This document shows positions 18,486-27,751 of a DNA stretch of 64,000 nucleotides, in pieces. The DNA lies in NCBI RefSeq assembly GCF_017912535.1, contig NZ_JAERQK010000010.1, positions 101,146-165,145 of the forward strand. The letters run 5' to 3'. Positions within the stretch are counted from its first letter, which is position 1, and each line of letters begins with the position of its first letter. Source of the stretch: Motiliproteus sediminis (GTDB taxonomy: Bacteria; Pseudomonadota; Gammaproteobacteria; Pseudomonadales; Balneatricaceae). The notes beneath the pieces were generated by a model. That model saw nothing but the letters and a program-made list of their open reading frames with translations, was not told the origin of the DNA and did not search any database. The position numbers were made by a program, and so were the translations under genes.

Positions 18486-19433
18486 TTAGCGGGTTTTCAG
18501 AATTTGGTGGCAAAGGCGCGCCGCCACCCTGGCGCTGCGGTTGTCGATATCCTTGACCGGGTTCAGCTCAGCCAGATCGGCGAGCCGCAGGCGAGATCCC
18601 GCGCACTTCTGCACATGCGCTATCAAGGCGTTCAGCGCGGGTAAGGCGACTCCGTGACCTGCCGGTGCGCTGACCCCCGGCATGGTGCCGGCGGGCAGTA
18701 CATCGAGGTCGATGGTCAGATAGAGCGCCGCGAGCGGCGTTATAAAGCGTTCGATCATCGCCAGGGCCGGCTCCAGGTGCCATTCGCTGATCTGTTCGTC
18801 ACGCAGGTAGTGCACGCCGAGACGGTCGGCGCGTTCGAACAGCGCCCGGGTGTTAGCGGTTTCGCTGACTCCCAAGCAGGCGTAGTTGAAGCTTTGTCCG
18901 TGCGCTTCACACCACTCGGCGATCTGCAGAAACGGGGTGCCGGAACTCGGTTGGTGGTCTTGGCGCAGATCGAAGTGGGCATCGAAGTTAAGCACGCCGA
19001 TGGGCCCCTCCAGCCGGGTTCGGGCAAAATTGGCTAGTCCCAGGAAACTGCCATAGGCAATTTCGTGGCCACCACCCAGTAGCAGCGGGAAGTGGCCCGC
19101 GGCCAACAGCTGCTCCACCTGCTCAGCCTGGGCGCGGGAAAAGGCCTCCAGATCATCGCCATCCGGATGCAGGTTGCCCGCGTCATAGAGCGGTTGATTC
19201 AGGTGCCAAGCCTGGTTGGCCAGGGCTTGGCGAATGGCGTTGGGCCCGTTCCTCGCGCCCACCCGGCCCTGATTGCGGCGCACCCCCTCGTCGCAGCACA
19301 GACCCAGCAAGGCGATGCCGGGTGCGCTCTCCGGGTCCAGCGGTTGCACCAGATCGTGCCAGCGACGGCTGTCGCCTGGCTCGCAACTGTCCACGCGCCC
19401 TTGCCACAGGCCGGTTTTCATCGGTTCAAACAT
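18486..19433 (-). CDS. hutG: Formimidoylglutamase (arginase family)
   Basis: HutG hydrolyses N-formimino-glutamate to glutamate and formamide, the short route of histidine degradation. The 315-residue product has the binuclear manganese motifs of the ureohydrolase/arginase fold: [18 protein letters not shown] and [14 protein letters not shown]. The first ATG overlaps the hutI stop by 8 bases, implying coupled translation; MKTGLW at 19421 is an alternative start. Because hutG is present and hutF is not seen, the four-step pathway ending in formamide is inferred. Confidence 0.93.
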   Translation of the reverse strand: MFEPMKTGLWQGRVDSCEPGDSRRWHDLVQPLDPESAPGIALLGLCCDEGVRRNQGRVGARNGPNAIRQALANQAWHLNQPLYDAGNLHPDGDDLEAFSRAQAEQVEQLLAAGHFPLLLGGGHEIAYGSFLGLANFARTRLEGPIGVLNFDAHFDLRQDHQPSSGTPFLQIAEWCEAHGQSFNYACLGVSETANTRALFERADRLGVHYLRDEQISEWHLEPALAMIERFITPLAALYLTIDLDVLPAGTMPGVSAPAGHGVALPALNALIAHVQKCAGSRLRLADLAELNPVKDIDNRSARVAARLCHQILKTR

Positions 19434-20664
19434 GGCTCAATACTCCACCCAGCACGCGGTGCAGGGGCTGGGGCCAACCGAGGCTGTAGCTCAGTTCGGC
19501 CGGGTCATCGAAGGTCCATACCAGCAGATCGGCCTGCTGTCCGACCTTGAGCCTGCCGCGCTGATCTTGAAGTCCCAGCGCGCGGGCGGCGTGGCGGGTG
19601 ACGCCCGCCAGGCACTCATGCGGCGTCAATCCGAACAACACCGCGCCCATATTCATCATCAGGCGCAGCGATCCCAGCGGTGAGGTGCCGGGATTGAGGT
19701 CGGTGGCCAGCGCTATCGGAACCCCGGCGTCGCGCAACGTCTGAACCGGAGGCAGGCGACTTTCGCGGAGAAAGTAAAAGGCGCCGGGCAGCAACGTCGC
19801 AACGGTGCCGGCGGCCGCCATCGCGGCCGCACCGCTGGCGTCGAGGTACTCCAGATGGTCGGCTGAGAGGGCGCCGTAACCTGCCGCCAGCGCTGCGCCT
19901 CCCAGGTGGGACAGCTGCTCGGCATGAATCTTCACTGGCAAGTCATGGGCACGGGCGGCCTGCAATACCCGTTCGCTTTGCGCCAGACTGAAGCCGATGC
20001 CTTCGCAGAACAGGTCGACGGCGTCGGCAAGACCGCTGTCGGCAGCGGCGGGGATGATACGGTCGCATACCTCGGTTACGTAGCCGTCGGCATTGCCGCG
20101 GTACTCGGGGGGAACAGCATGAGCGGCCAACAGGGTGGTACAGACCCGCACGGGCAGCTCTTCACCCAGTTGGCGGGCGGCTGCCAGCATTTTCAGTTCG
20201 TCATCAAGGGTCAGACCGTAGCCGGATTTGATCTCTACAGTGGTTACCCCTTCACGGCAAAGCGCAATAAGGCGGCTTCTAGCACCATCGACCAACTGCT
20301 GCCGCGACCAGGCACGGGTGGCGCGAACACTGGCTTGGATCCCTCCTCCTGCGGCAGCGATATCACTGTAGCTGGTACCCTGCTGGCGCTGGCTGAACTC
20401 GTCGACGCGCTGACCGCCGAACACCAGATGTGTATGGCTATCGATCAGGCCTGGGGTGATCCAGCCGCCCTGAAGGTCAAACCGTTCGCCACAGTAGTCG
20501 CCAGCGTCGAGCTCGGTCATTGGCCCCAGCCACTGGATCCGACCATCGGCGACGGCCAGGGCATGTGCTTCGCGGATCGCCAGGTCGTCGTTGGCGCTGC
20601 CGTCCAGAGTAACGAGGCAGGCGTTGAGCCATAGCTGTTGGGTGTTGTTGGTCGGCTTGAACAT
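19426..20664 (-). CDS. hutI: Imidazolonepropionase
   Basis: HutI opens the imidazolone ring to give formiminoglutamate. The 412-residue amidohydrolase has the metal-binding [14 protein letters not shown] strand, later [17 protein letters not shown] and SADHLEYLD, and [12 protein letters not shown] near the C-terminus. The start [10 protein letters not shown] was chosen because upstream codons in the same frame run through the operator and promoter. It is the first gene of hutIGUH and lies 219 bases from the divergent hutC. Confidence 0.95.
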   Translation of the reverse strand: MFKPTNNTQQLWLNACLVTLDGSANDDLAIREAHALAVADGRIQWLGPMTELDAGDYCGERFDLQGGWITPGLIDSHTHLVFGGQRVDEFSQRQQGTSYSDIAAAGGGIQASVRATRAWSRQQLVDGARSRLIALCREGVTTVEIKSGYGLTLDDELKMLAAARQLGEELPVRVCTTLLAAHAVPPEYRGNADGYVTEVCDRIIPAAADSGLADAVDLFCEGIGFSLAQSERVLQAARAHDLPVKIHAEQLSHLGGAALAAGYGALSADHLEYLDASGAAAMAAAGTVATLLPGAFYFLRESRLPPVQTLRDAGVPIALATDLNPGTSPLGSLRLMMNMGAVLFGLTPHECLAGVTRHAARALGLQDQRGRLKVGQQADLLVWTFDDPAELSYSLGWPQPLHRVLGGVLSHV

Positions 20665-20685
20665 GGTTGGTTGCTGACGTCTCGT

Positions 20686-20728
20686 AAATGTATATACAAA
20701 TATATACAATTGCTCTGGGCGAACACAA
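20686..20728 (-). promoter_or_regulatory. hutI promoter with HutC-like operator
   Basis: TGTATATACA at 20689-20698 is a perfect palindrome, followed by a near repeat TATATACAAT at 20701-20710. HutC of Pseudomonas is known to bind TGTA/TACA palindromes. On the minus strand a TTGTGT (20723-20728) and TATATA (20701-20706) with 16-base spacing would serve as -35 and -10, so the operator would cover the -10 region of the hutIGUH promoter. Urocanate-relieved repression is the expected logic. Confidence 0.6.
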
Positions 20729-20883
20729 CTGCTATTTGTTGTTTCTTTAGGCACAATAGTAGCCCCTGCCGTTGTCAGCGGTCTGAAGCGGCTCGGAGTT
20801 CTCGCTGTTTCAAATCATTATTTGCATTTTAATCAGATGGTTACCGCTGGTGTTGCTGTCTGTATCAACAGGTACCGGACTGC

Positions 20884-21615
20884 ATGAGTAAGGTGATACC
20901 CCGTTACAAGGCGATTCGTGCGCATCTGGAGCAAGGGATCCGTGAGCGGCGCTGGTGCCCCGGTGAGCGACTGCCCACCGAAATGGCGCTGGCGCAAGAG
21001 TTTGGCGTCAGCCGGATGACGGCCAACAAGGCGGTACAGGAGCTGGTAGCCGAAGGTGTGCTGGTGCGTCATCAGGGGCTGGGCACTTTCATCGCCGAGG
21101 TGAGAGCCGAATCCCCGCTGGTCGGAATCCGGAACATTTCTGACGAAATTCAAGAGCGTGGCCATGTTTACAGCAGCCGGCTGCTGGAGTTGAGTGAGGT
21201 GGCCGTGCCGGCTGAGCTGGCTGCCCAATTGGGCATGGTGGCGGGTGCGCCGGTGTTTCTGTCGCGCATCGTTCATCAGGAAAACGGCGTGCCGATCCAG
21301 TATGAGGCGCGTTACGTCAATCCGCTCCATGCGCCGGGGTATCTGGACCAGGATTATCGTCAGCAGACGCCCAACCAGTACCTTAGCGGGTTGTTTCCGC
21401 TGCCGGATGTGGAGCATGTGGTCGAGGCGGTGCGCGTCGACGTCGAGATAGAGGCGCTGCTGCAGCTAGAGCCGGGTGAGCCCTGCCTGTTGCTGCACCG
21501 TCGTACCTGGTCCGGTAGTAAATTGATCAGTTACGCGCGGTTGTTGCACCCGGGTAGCCGCTACCGGCTCAGTTCCCGCGCCGCTGGCGGGGGCGGGGCG
21601 AGCGCTCCGCGATAA
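20884..21615 (+). CDS. hutC: Histidine utilisation repressor
   Basis: A 243-residue GntR/HutC-subfamily repressor. The winged helix lies at about residues 6-72 ([22 protein letters not shown] fragments visible) and the UTRA effector domain follows, with [21 protein letters not shown]. In known systems HutC represses hut genes and releases DNA on binding urocanate. It is divergent from hutIGUH. The last 15-16 codons overlap the convergent thpR gene by 47 bases and read as a Gly/Ala/Arg tail, so the C-terminus is longer than the domain needs. Confidence 0.93.
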
Positions 21616-22123
21616 ACTCCGCTTCCAGGCGGTGACGCGCGCCGTCAGCATGCAGCTCGCTGGTGTACAGGCCGAAATGATCACAGCGCCAGCTGAAGCG
21701 TTGGCGTTGAAACTCGGCAATCCATTGTTCCAGCCCCGGGGGCTGATCACGGCGGTAGCGGCCCAGGGTAATGTGGGGGTGATAGCGACGGCGGTCCGGC
21801 TGCACGCCGGGTAGTTCTGCCAACACCCTGAGCTGTGCTTGACGCAACGCGCGTAAGTCTGCCTGGTCGTCTACTCGCAATCCCAATGCGCCGTTGCCGG
21901 AGTCGAACAGGCCGCTGGCGGACAGGCTGAGGCTGGGGACGGGAATCTCCGCCAGGGCGTCCTCGATCGGTGCCAGCTCCCGCGGGTTTACTTCGCCAAT
22001 AAAGACCAGGGTCAGGTGCAGCTGCTCCTCGGGCATCGGTCGCAGCCCTTCGACCAGATCAACCTGCGAGGCCAGCTGCTGGCGCAATGTCGGCGGCAGT
22101 GATAAGGCGGTAAAAAGCCGCAT
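21569..22123 (-). CDS. thpR: RNA 2',3'-cyclic phosphodiesterase (2H family)
   Basis: The 184-residue product begins [11 protein letters not shown] and has the two histidine motifs of the 2H phosphoesterase family, HLTL at 36-39 and HITL at 117-120. Such enzymes open 2',3'-cyclic phosphates on RNA and were first described as LigT. The basic C-terminal tail [11 protein letters not shown] is encoded in the stretch shared with the end of hutC. No partner gene is adjacent. Confidence 0.9.
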
Positions 22124-22180
22124 GTTTATTCCTATTTATTCCTAAGTTTCTGGTAAAAAAGCAGAAAATACATATGGGTC

Positions 22181-22186
22181 TATAAT
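22181..22186 (+). promoter_or_regulatory. Candidate -10 box upstream of the LapD-like gene
   Basis: A consensus TATAAT stands in an AT-rich island (22136-22195) in the 209-base gap between thpR and the LapD-like gene. No good -35 is seen 16-18 bases upstream. The gap otherwise holds nothing I recognise. Confidence 0.35.
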
Positions 22187-22332
22187 AGCAGCAACTCATC
22201 GGTTGCTGCTGGATCGCCTCCTCGGGTTGACCTTGTCGAGGTTACGGGCAAGAATCGTCGCCGTTTTAGCAGGATTTGTTGCCCCTGGCTTATTCAGGCC
22301 GCCGGCAATGTTATAGAGGTAGGGACACCGCT

Positions 22333-24273
22333 ATGCCGCTGCACCGCAAATTAATGCTCACCACCCTGTTGCTCTTCAGCACCTTGTTTGTGCTGGTTGT
22401 GTCGCTGGAGGTTCGCTACAGCCAGGCACACCTGAACCAGCAGTTGAATGCCAGCCTCAACCTTACCGCCGATCAGTTGACCCAGTTGCTCGCCCCGCCG
22501 TTATTGCGCGGGGATCTTGAACAAGCGGTTACTGCCTTCGACAACTGGCCGCTGGGCAGTCCCGAAATTGTGGTGCGGCTGCAACTGGGTGAGGGCATGC
22601 CTGATCGAGTCCGTGCCGGGCGCGTAAGCGAGTTTTCCGCCCCCGAATGGTTCAAGCGATGGGTGGGGCCGGAGCGTCTGGTGGCGACCCGCTCGCTTCA
22701 ACGGGCCGGCGGCAAAGAGGCAACCTTGCGTCTCAGCGGCAATGCTCACGAGGGCTACCAGGCGCTGTGGCGGCAGACTTATCAGCTGACGCTGTGGTTC
22801 GGCATCTCACTGCTGGCGGCAATGCTCATGCTGCTCTATGCCGTCAGGCGCTGGACGGCCCCCCTCAAGGAACTTCAGCAGCGTACCGATGAGCTGGCCC
22901 AACCCCGTTTTGGTCATCCGTTGGAAGCGCCGGATCTGGTCGAGCTGCGCGGGCTGGTGGATAGCTTTAACGCCATGTCTGAGCGGCTGCGAGCGCTGTT
23001 CGGACGCCAGGCTGAAGAGATCGAAACCCTGCGTCGGGCGGCCTATCAGGATCGCCTCACCGGGCTTGCCAATCGCGCTTTTTTCAGCGCGGAGATGCAG
23101 CAGTGGATGGCTGAGCCGGGCGAGGGGGGACTGTTGTTCATGCGGCTGTATCAATTGGAAGCGATTTACCAGACGCTGGGGTTCGCCCGTCGCGATCAGC
23201 TGCTCAATGACACCGCCGAGCAGTTGCGGGCGCTGCGGCGGGTGACGCCTTCGCTATTGGTCGCGCGGTTGTCAGACGTGGAGTTTGCGCTGTTGATGCC
23301 GGGTTTTGATCCGGAACAGGTAAAGCGGGTGGTTGAGGAGTTGCAACAGCGGATGAGCGCGACGGTCAGCCCCCTGGGCGATGAGTGGGGGCCGCTGTTT
23401 GCCATTGGCGCAGCGCTGCGCTTTCCCGGCACCGACGAGGCGGGGTTATTGGCCCGTGCTGATTCAGCCTTGCAGCAAGCGCGTCAGAGCAATCTGTCAC
23501 CGGTTCGCTTTCTGAGCGATCTTCAGCAGCCGCCGGCCATTGGTCGGGGCGAATGGCGTAACCTGTTGCAGCAGGCGATCGAGGAGCGGCGTATTCGTTT
23601 CCAGTTGCAGCCGGTGATGCGAATGAGCGGCAAGATTCGCGGTTTGGAGCTGCTGAGTGAAATCGAGTTTGACGGCGGCAGCTATCCGGCCGCGCTGTTC
23701 ATGCCGTTTGTGGAACAGTTTCAGTTGGGCGCGGCGCTCGACCGGTACGTGCTGGAGCAGATCGCTCCGCACGTGAGCCGGCATCAGGTACCGGTGATGG
23801 TGAACCTGTCGGAGCATGCCATCGGCGACGTCGGGTTTGTCAGCTGGTTGAGTGGCTGGCTGGAGGCGAATACCCCCTTGCGGCGCTGGATCGGCTTTGA
23901 AGTGCCGGAGGCTGCTTTAATCAGTAATCCTGGCGGGCTGGCGGCCTGCGCGGCGCTGTTTCGCCGCCTTGATCTGTGCTTTGGGGTGGACCGCATTGGT
24001 CGCCATCTGGAGCAGTTGCGTGAACTGGTCGAGCTGGGCCCGGACTACCTTAAGATTGACCGGTCGCTGGTGCTCTGTTCGCCGGAGGAAGACAAGGGCT
24101 TTGTGCGTTCTCTGGCGCGTATGGCGCACGATCTGGATATCGATCTGATCACGCTGCGCATCGAAGACCAGGCTGACCTTGACGGGCTGCACGAACGCTC
24201 GATGGACGGCTATCAGGGCTATATTCGCAAGCCGATTCGCTGGAATCCGGGGCGTAACGGTAAGTCGGTCTAG
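22333..24273 (+). CDS. LapD-like inner-membrane c-di-GMP receptor with degenerate GGDEF and EAL
   Basis: The 646-residue product has a helix at about 8-25, a periplasmic LapD/MoxY-N-like region (about 26-150), a second helix (about 152-171), a HAMP segment (about 172-228), a GGDEF domain (about 232-395) and an EAL domain (about 405-640). The GGDEF signature position reads RLSDVEF (312-318), and the EAL position reads LELLSE (438-443). Both are unsuited to catalysis. Layout and length match LapD of Pseudomonas fluorescens, which binds c-di-GMP with its EAL domain and holds the periplasmic protease LapG. No lapG or adhesin gene is in the window. The ATG at 22333 was chosen at the start of the signal-anchor. 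Confidence 0.78.
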   Translation: MPLHRKLMLTTLLLFSTLFVLVVSLEVRYSQAHLNQQLNASLNLTADQLTQLLAPPLLRGDLEQAVTAFDNWPLGSPEIVVRLQLGEGMPDRVRAGRVSEFSAPEWFKRWVGPERLVATRSLQRAGGKEATLRLSGNAHEGYQALWRQTYQLTLWFGISLLAAMLMLLYAVRRWTAPLKELQQRTDELAQPRFGHPLEAPDLVELRGLVDSFNAMSERLRALFGRQAEEIETLRRAAYQDRLTGLANRAFFSAEMQQWMAEPGEGGLLFMRLYQLEAIYQTLGFARRDQLLNDTAEQLRALRRVTPSLLVARLSDVEFALLMPGFDPEQVKRVVEELQQRMSATVSPLGDEWGPLFAIGAALRFPGTDEAGLLARADSALQQARQSNLSPVRFLSDLQQPPAIGRGEWRNLLQQAIEERRIRFQLQPVMRMSGKIRGLELLSEIEFDGGSYPAALFMPFVEQFQLGAALDRYVLEQIAPHVSRHQVPVMVNLSEHAIGDVGFVSWLSGWLEANTPLRRWIGFEVPEAALISNPGGLAACAALFRRLDLCFGVDRIGRHLEQLRELVELGPDYLKIDRSLVLCSPEEDKGFVRSLARMAHDLDIDLITLRIEDQADLDGLHERSMDGYQGYIRKPIRWNPGRNGKSV

Positions 24274-24974
24274 CCCAGCTGCAGCAGGTTACCCTGCTGT
24301 CTTAGCCAGCGGCGCCGTCGGGCGTAGTCCGGACACCACTGCTGCACCAGTGCCCAGTAGGCGGGACTGTGGTTGAGGTGGCGCAGGTGGCAGAGCTCGT
24401 GCACGATCACATACTCCTGTACAGCCACGGGTGCCTGCATCAGCTGGGTGTTCAGGCTCACCAGTCCGGCCGCAGTGCATGCGCCCCAGCGGCTTTTGTA
24501 GGGGCGGATTTTCAGTCCGGTCGGAGTTAGCCCGGTGCGCTCGGACCAGGCGTCTAGCAGCGCTGGCCAGCGCTGCTCAGCTTGTTGTTGATACCATTGG
24601 GAAATCAGTGTCAGGCGCCGCTCCGGTGAGTCGTTGCTGAGCGACAGCCGCAGCCGGTCGCCGTCGATCTCGCAGCCTTCCACCGAGCTGGGGTGCAGCG
24701 TCAGGGTAAGCGGCCGATCGTCCAGCTTGAGGATAGCCCCGTTGGCGAAACGCGAACTCGGGTCCGGCTGCTGACGCTGCTGTTCACGTAGCCGGGCGAT
24801 GCTGGATTCGATCCACGGGCGGCGCTGTTGCAGCACTCCTTCGATCGTGGCCTTACGGGTGCCCCTGGGGGCGAGAATGCGTACTTCGTCCGCCAGAATG
24901 CGCAGGGCGATGCTGCCCCGGCGTGTGGTGAAGCGGACCCGGCAGGGGAGCTCGAAGCTTTGTGGCAGAATCAC
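24270..24974 (-). CDS. YgjP-like metallopeptidase domain protein (DUF45/M48)
   Basis: The 234-residue product has the zinc motif HELCH at 192-196 with a third ligand region downstream (NHSPAYW), preceded by SRWGACT at 161-167, the mark of the DUF45/YgjP family related to SprT and wss1-type proteases. It is cytoplasmic and of uncertain substrate. Its ATG overlaps the pyk stop by four bases, making it the last gene of the purM-purN-DUF3108-pyk-ygjP run. Its stop overlaps the convergent LapD-like gene by four bases. Confidence 0.85.
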   Translation of the reverse strand: MILPQSFELPCRVRFTTRRGSIALRILADEVRILAPRGTRKATIEGVLQQRRPWIESSIARLREQQRQQPDPSSRFANGAILKLDDRPLTLTLHPSSVEGCEIDGDRLRLSLSNDSPERRLTLISQWYQQQAEQRWPALLDAWSERTGLTPTGLKIRPYKSRWGACTAAGLVSLNTQLMQAPVAVQEYVIVHELCHLRHLNHSPAYWALVQQWCPDYARRRRWLRQQGNLLQLG

Positions 24975-26371
24975 GGCAGGCTGCGCACCTGTACCGCATC
25001 GACACCGGTGCCGGCGAGAATGTCGGAGATCACCACCACCTGGTCACCGCTTTGCAAGCCAGCCCGCTCTTTCAGTGTGGCAAAGGCGGTGAGCAGGGTT
25101 TTTTCCGGATCGTTGCTGAAATCGGTGCGAAACGGGTACACGCTACGGTTCAACTGCAGCTGGCGACGGGTGCGGCCGTCATTGGTAAAGGCGTAAATCG
25201 GCGTCTGGTGCGGATGGCAGTTGGTTACGTAGTTAGCCATGCGGCCGCGCCGGGTGATCACCACAATGCCGGCCGCGCCGAGCGACTCGGCCAGCGCCAC
25301 GGTGGCATGGGCCAGGTGTTGTTTTTCATCGCGCATAACCAGCTTGCGGGCAAACTGCAGCCCCGGTTCGGCCTCTGAGGTGGCGGCGATCTTGGCCAGC
25401 GTCTCGACACATTTGACCGGGTATTTGCCCACCGTGGTTTCGCCCGACAACATCACCGCGTCGACCCCTTCGTAGATGGCGTTGGCGACGTCCGTGACCT
25501 CAGCGCGGGTGGGTATGGGATTGTCGATCATCGATTCCAGCAGGTGGGTGGCGACGATCACGCGCTTACCCTGCTCGTTGCACAGCCGCACCATGCGCCG
25601 CTGCACATTGGGCAGGTGTTCGACGTGGATCTCTACTCCCAGGTCGCCCCGTGCCACCATGATGCCGTCGGCCGCGTCGATGATCTGTTCCAGGTTGCGA
25701 ACGCCTTCCTGATCTTCAATTTTGGCGATGATTTTGATTTTGCTTGCCTTGTCGCCCAGCAGTCGGCGCAGCTCCTCAACGTCCGCTGCCTGACGCACAA
25801 AAGAGAGGGCGATGTAATCGACCTCCTGCTCGATCCCGAACAGTATGTCGCGGCGATCTTTCTCGGTGATAGCCGGCAGGTTGACACGGATGCCCGGCAG
25901 GTTGACGTGACGTTTGCTCTTCAGTACGCCGCCGTCGAGCACCTTGCAGCTCAGGGTCGGTGGCTCCTTGCTCAGTACTTCCAGATTGATCAGGCCGTTA
26001 TCGACGGTGATCCGGTCACCAACCTGCACGCTCTCGACCAGTTCGTCGTAGTTGACGTGAATCGAAGTCTCTTCGACGTTTTCGCTACCGCGGACGCTGA
26101 CCGAGATTACGTCGCCTTTCTTCAGTTTCAGTTCTTTGGCGAGGTCGCCGGTACGGATCTCCGGTCCCTGGGTGTCCAGCAGCACCGGAATCGGAAAGCG
26201 GATCCGCTTGTTGAGGGTGCGAATGGTGCGAATGATTCGTGCGTGGGAGTCGTGATCGCCGTGGGACATATTCAGGCGCACCACGTTCATACCGGCCTCC
26301 GCCAGTTGTGTCAGAACCTCCAGCGATTCCGTGGCGGGGCCGATGGTGCAGATAATCTTGGTCTTACGCAT
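24971..26371 (-). CDS. pyk: Pyruvate kinase
   Basis: The enzyme turns phosphoenolpyruvate and ADP into pyruvate and ATP, the last step of lower glycolysis. The 466-residue product has KIICTIGPATES and MNVVRLNMSHGDH at the start, the active-site strand IKIIAKIEDQEGVRN, GIMVARGDLGVEI and SGETTVGKYPVKCVETL. The usual ATQMLESM reads ATHLLESM here, and K-M after VAR is typical of one proteobacterial subgroup. It is cotranscribed with purine genes, 18 bases after a DUF3108 gene, an order that is not the textbook one. Confidence 0.95.
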   Translation of the reverse strand: MRKTKIICTIGPATESLEVLTQLAEAGMNVVRLNMSHGDHDSHARIIRTIRTLNKRIRFPIPVLLDTQGPEIRTGDLAKELKLKKGDVISVSVRGSENVEETSIHVNYDELVESVQVGDRITVDNGLINLEVLSKEPPTLSCKVLDGGVLKSKRHVNLPGIRVNLPAITEKDRRDILFGIEQEVDYIALSFVRQAADVEELRRLLGDKASKIKIIAKIEDQEGVRNLEQIIDAADGIMVARGDLGVEIHVEHLPNVQRRMVRLCNEQGKRVIVATHLLESMIDNPIPTRAEVTDVANAIYEGVDAVMLSGETTVGKYPVKCVETLAKIAATSEAEPGLQFARKLVMRDEKQHLAHATVALAESLGAAGIVVITRRGRMANYVTNCHPHQTPIYAFTNDGRTRRQLQLNRSVYPFRTDFSNDPEKTLLTAFATLKERAGLQSGDQVVVISDILAGTGVDAVQVRSLP

Positions 26372-26389
26372 GACGGTTCCGTGTTGCGG

Positions 26390-27085
26390 TTAATGCAGTT
26401 TACTCAGTTGTATCTCGTAGTGCTTGCCCTCTTCGACCTGCTCCAGCTTGACCACCAGATAGGGGACCTCCTTGGCCAGCCAGATCCGGGTCTGGCGGCT
26501 GGCGTCGGGGCCGCGGTCGCGCTCCACCAGCAGGGTGTCGAAACTGCCGGCGGGAGTCGATAGCTGTTGCTCGCCAATGATCCGGTAACGGTAGGTTTCC
26601 AGATGATCGCCATCAACTACGCGATACTCCAGTGGAGCGTTGCCGGCCATGGCATCACGCCAGAGCGGAATATGGTGGCTGACTTTGTCGTAGGCGGGGA
26701 CATTGGCGGGCAGGCTCAAGGGAGTGGCTGTGGCGTCGGTGCGAATAAGCCCGGTGTCCCAATCGAACTCGATCTGGCGTGTGCGCTTCTTGCGCAGCAC
26801 CTTGCGCTGGTAGCGGTAGAGCAGCGGTTGTACCTGCTCCTGCTCGAGCCTGAAGTGGCTGGATTCGTCGATCATGGCGATCATCGCTTCGGCGTGCAAA
26901 CGCAGGCGCCAGCTGCCGTCGGCGTTCTGCTCCAGCGAACGGGTAGCCTCGCCGTCGATGGCGAGGCCAAGGTCGAACAGGGCTTTGTATTCAGCGCGAA
27001 AGGGTTGTAACGGTTCGCTGTGGCTGGTAAGCGGCAACGTTAAGGCGGTCAGTAGAAGTAGCAGCAGACCCGGCTTACGTTGCAT
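26390..27085 (-). CDS. DUF3108 periplasmic protein
   Basis: A 231-residue protein with a signal peptide (LLLLLLTALTLPLTSHSEP) and the DUF3108 pattern: PFRAEYKALFDLGLAIDG at the start of the mature part, YHIPLWRD-like strand pairs and TRIWLAKEVPYLVVKLEQ near the end. The family forms a beta-barrel-like lipid or polymer-binding fold in the periplasm of gammaproteobacteria and usually follows purN, as it does here at 12 bases. No molecular function is established. Confidence 0.85.
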   Translation of the reverse strand: MQRKPGLLLLLLTALTLPLTSHSEPLQPFRAEYKALFDLGLAIDGEATRSLEQNADGSWRLRLHAEAMIAMIDESSHFRLEQEQVQPLLYRYQRKVLRKKRTRQIEFDWDTGLIRTDATATPLSLPANVPAYDKVSHHIPLWRDAMAGNAPLEYRVVDGDHLETYRYRIIGEQQLSTPAGSFDTLLVERDRGPDASRQTRIWLAKEVPYLVVKLEQVEEGKHYEIQLSKLH

Positions 27086-27097
27086 CGGCGACCTCGT

Positions 27098-27751
27098 TTA
27101 TCTGTCCATGTGCAGTTGGCAACCTTCCGCAGGCAGGGGCTGGCCGTCGAGGCAGGCGGTACCGTTGATCATCTGCAGTCGGCCTTCGACGAACCACTTC
27201 ACTGCCAGCGGATAGATTATATGCTCCTGAGCCTGCACACGCTTGGCCAGGGTTGCTTCATCGTCGTCGTTCAGCACCGGAACCACCGCCTGGATAGCCA
27301 GCGGGCCGCCGTCGAGCTCTTCGGTGACGAAGTGCACGGTGACGCCGTGTTCGCTGTCACCGGCCTCCAGCGCGCGCTGGTGGGTGTGCAGACCCCGGTA
27401 CTTCGGCAACAACGATGGGTGAATGTTCAACATTCGGCCCTCGTAGCGGCGTACAAAGTCGGGGGTGAGAATGCGCATAAAGCCGGCCAGCACCACCAGA
27501 TCAGGGGCATAGCCGTCAATTACGCGGATCATTTCGGCGTCGAACAGCTCGCGACTGGTGAACGCTTTGTGGTCCACCACGCGGGTTTCGATGCCGACTG
27601 CTTCGGCACGCTCCAAGCCTTTGACGTCGGGACGGTTGCTGATTACCGCGCAGATTTCGGCCTCGAACTGACGCTCACGAACGGCGTCGATAATCGCCTG
27701 CAGATTGGTGCCGCTGCCGGAGATCAGGACTGCGATGCGGGGCAGACTCAT
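27098..27751 (-). CDS. purN: Phosphoribosylglycinamide formyltransferase
   Basis: PurN transfers a formyl group from 10-formyl-THF to GAR in purine synthesis. The 217-residue product has the phosphate loop ISGSGTNLQAI near residue 11 and the catalytic segment NIHPSLLPKYRGLHTH with Asn, His and, further on, D in the GVTVHFVTEELDGG strand. It begins one base inside the purM stop (TGATG). The formyl donor links it functionally to the fhs gene in this window. Confidence 0.96.
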   Translation of the reverse strand: MSLPRIAVLISGSGTNLQAIIDAVRERQFEAEICAVISNRPDVKGLERAEAVGIETRVVDHKAFTSRELFDAEMIRVIDGYAPDLVVLAGFMRILTPDFVRRYEGRMLNIHPSLLPKYRGLHTHQRALEAGDSEHGVTVHFVTEELDGGPLAIQAVVPVLNDDDEATLAKRVQAQEHIIYPLAVKWFVEGRLQMINGTACLDGQPLPAEGCQLHMDR

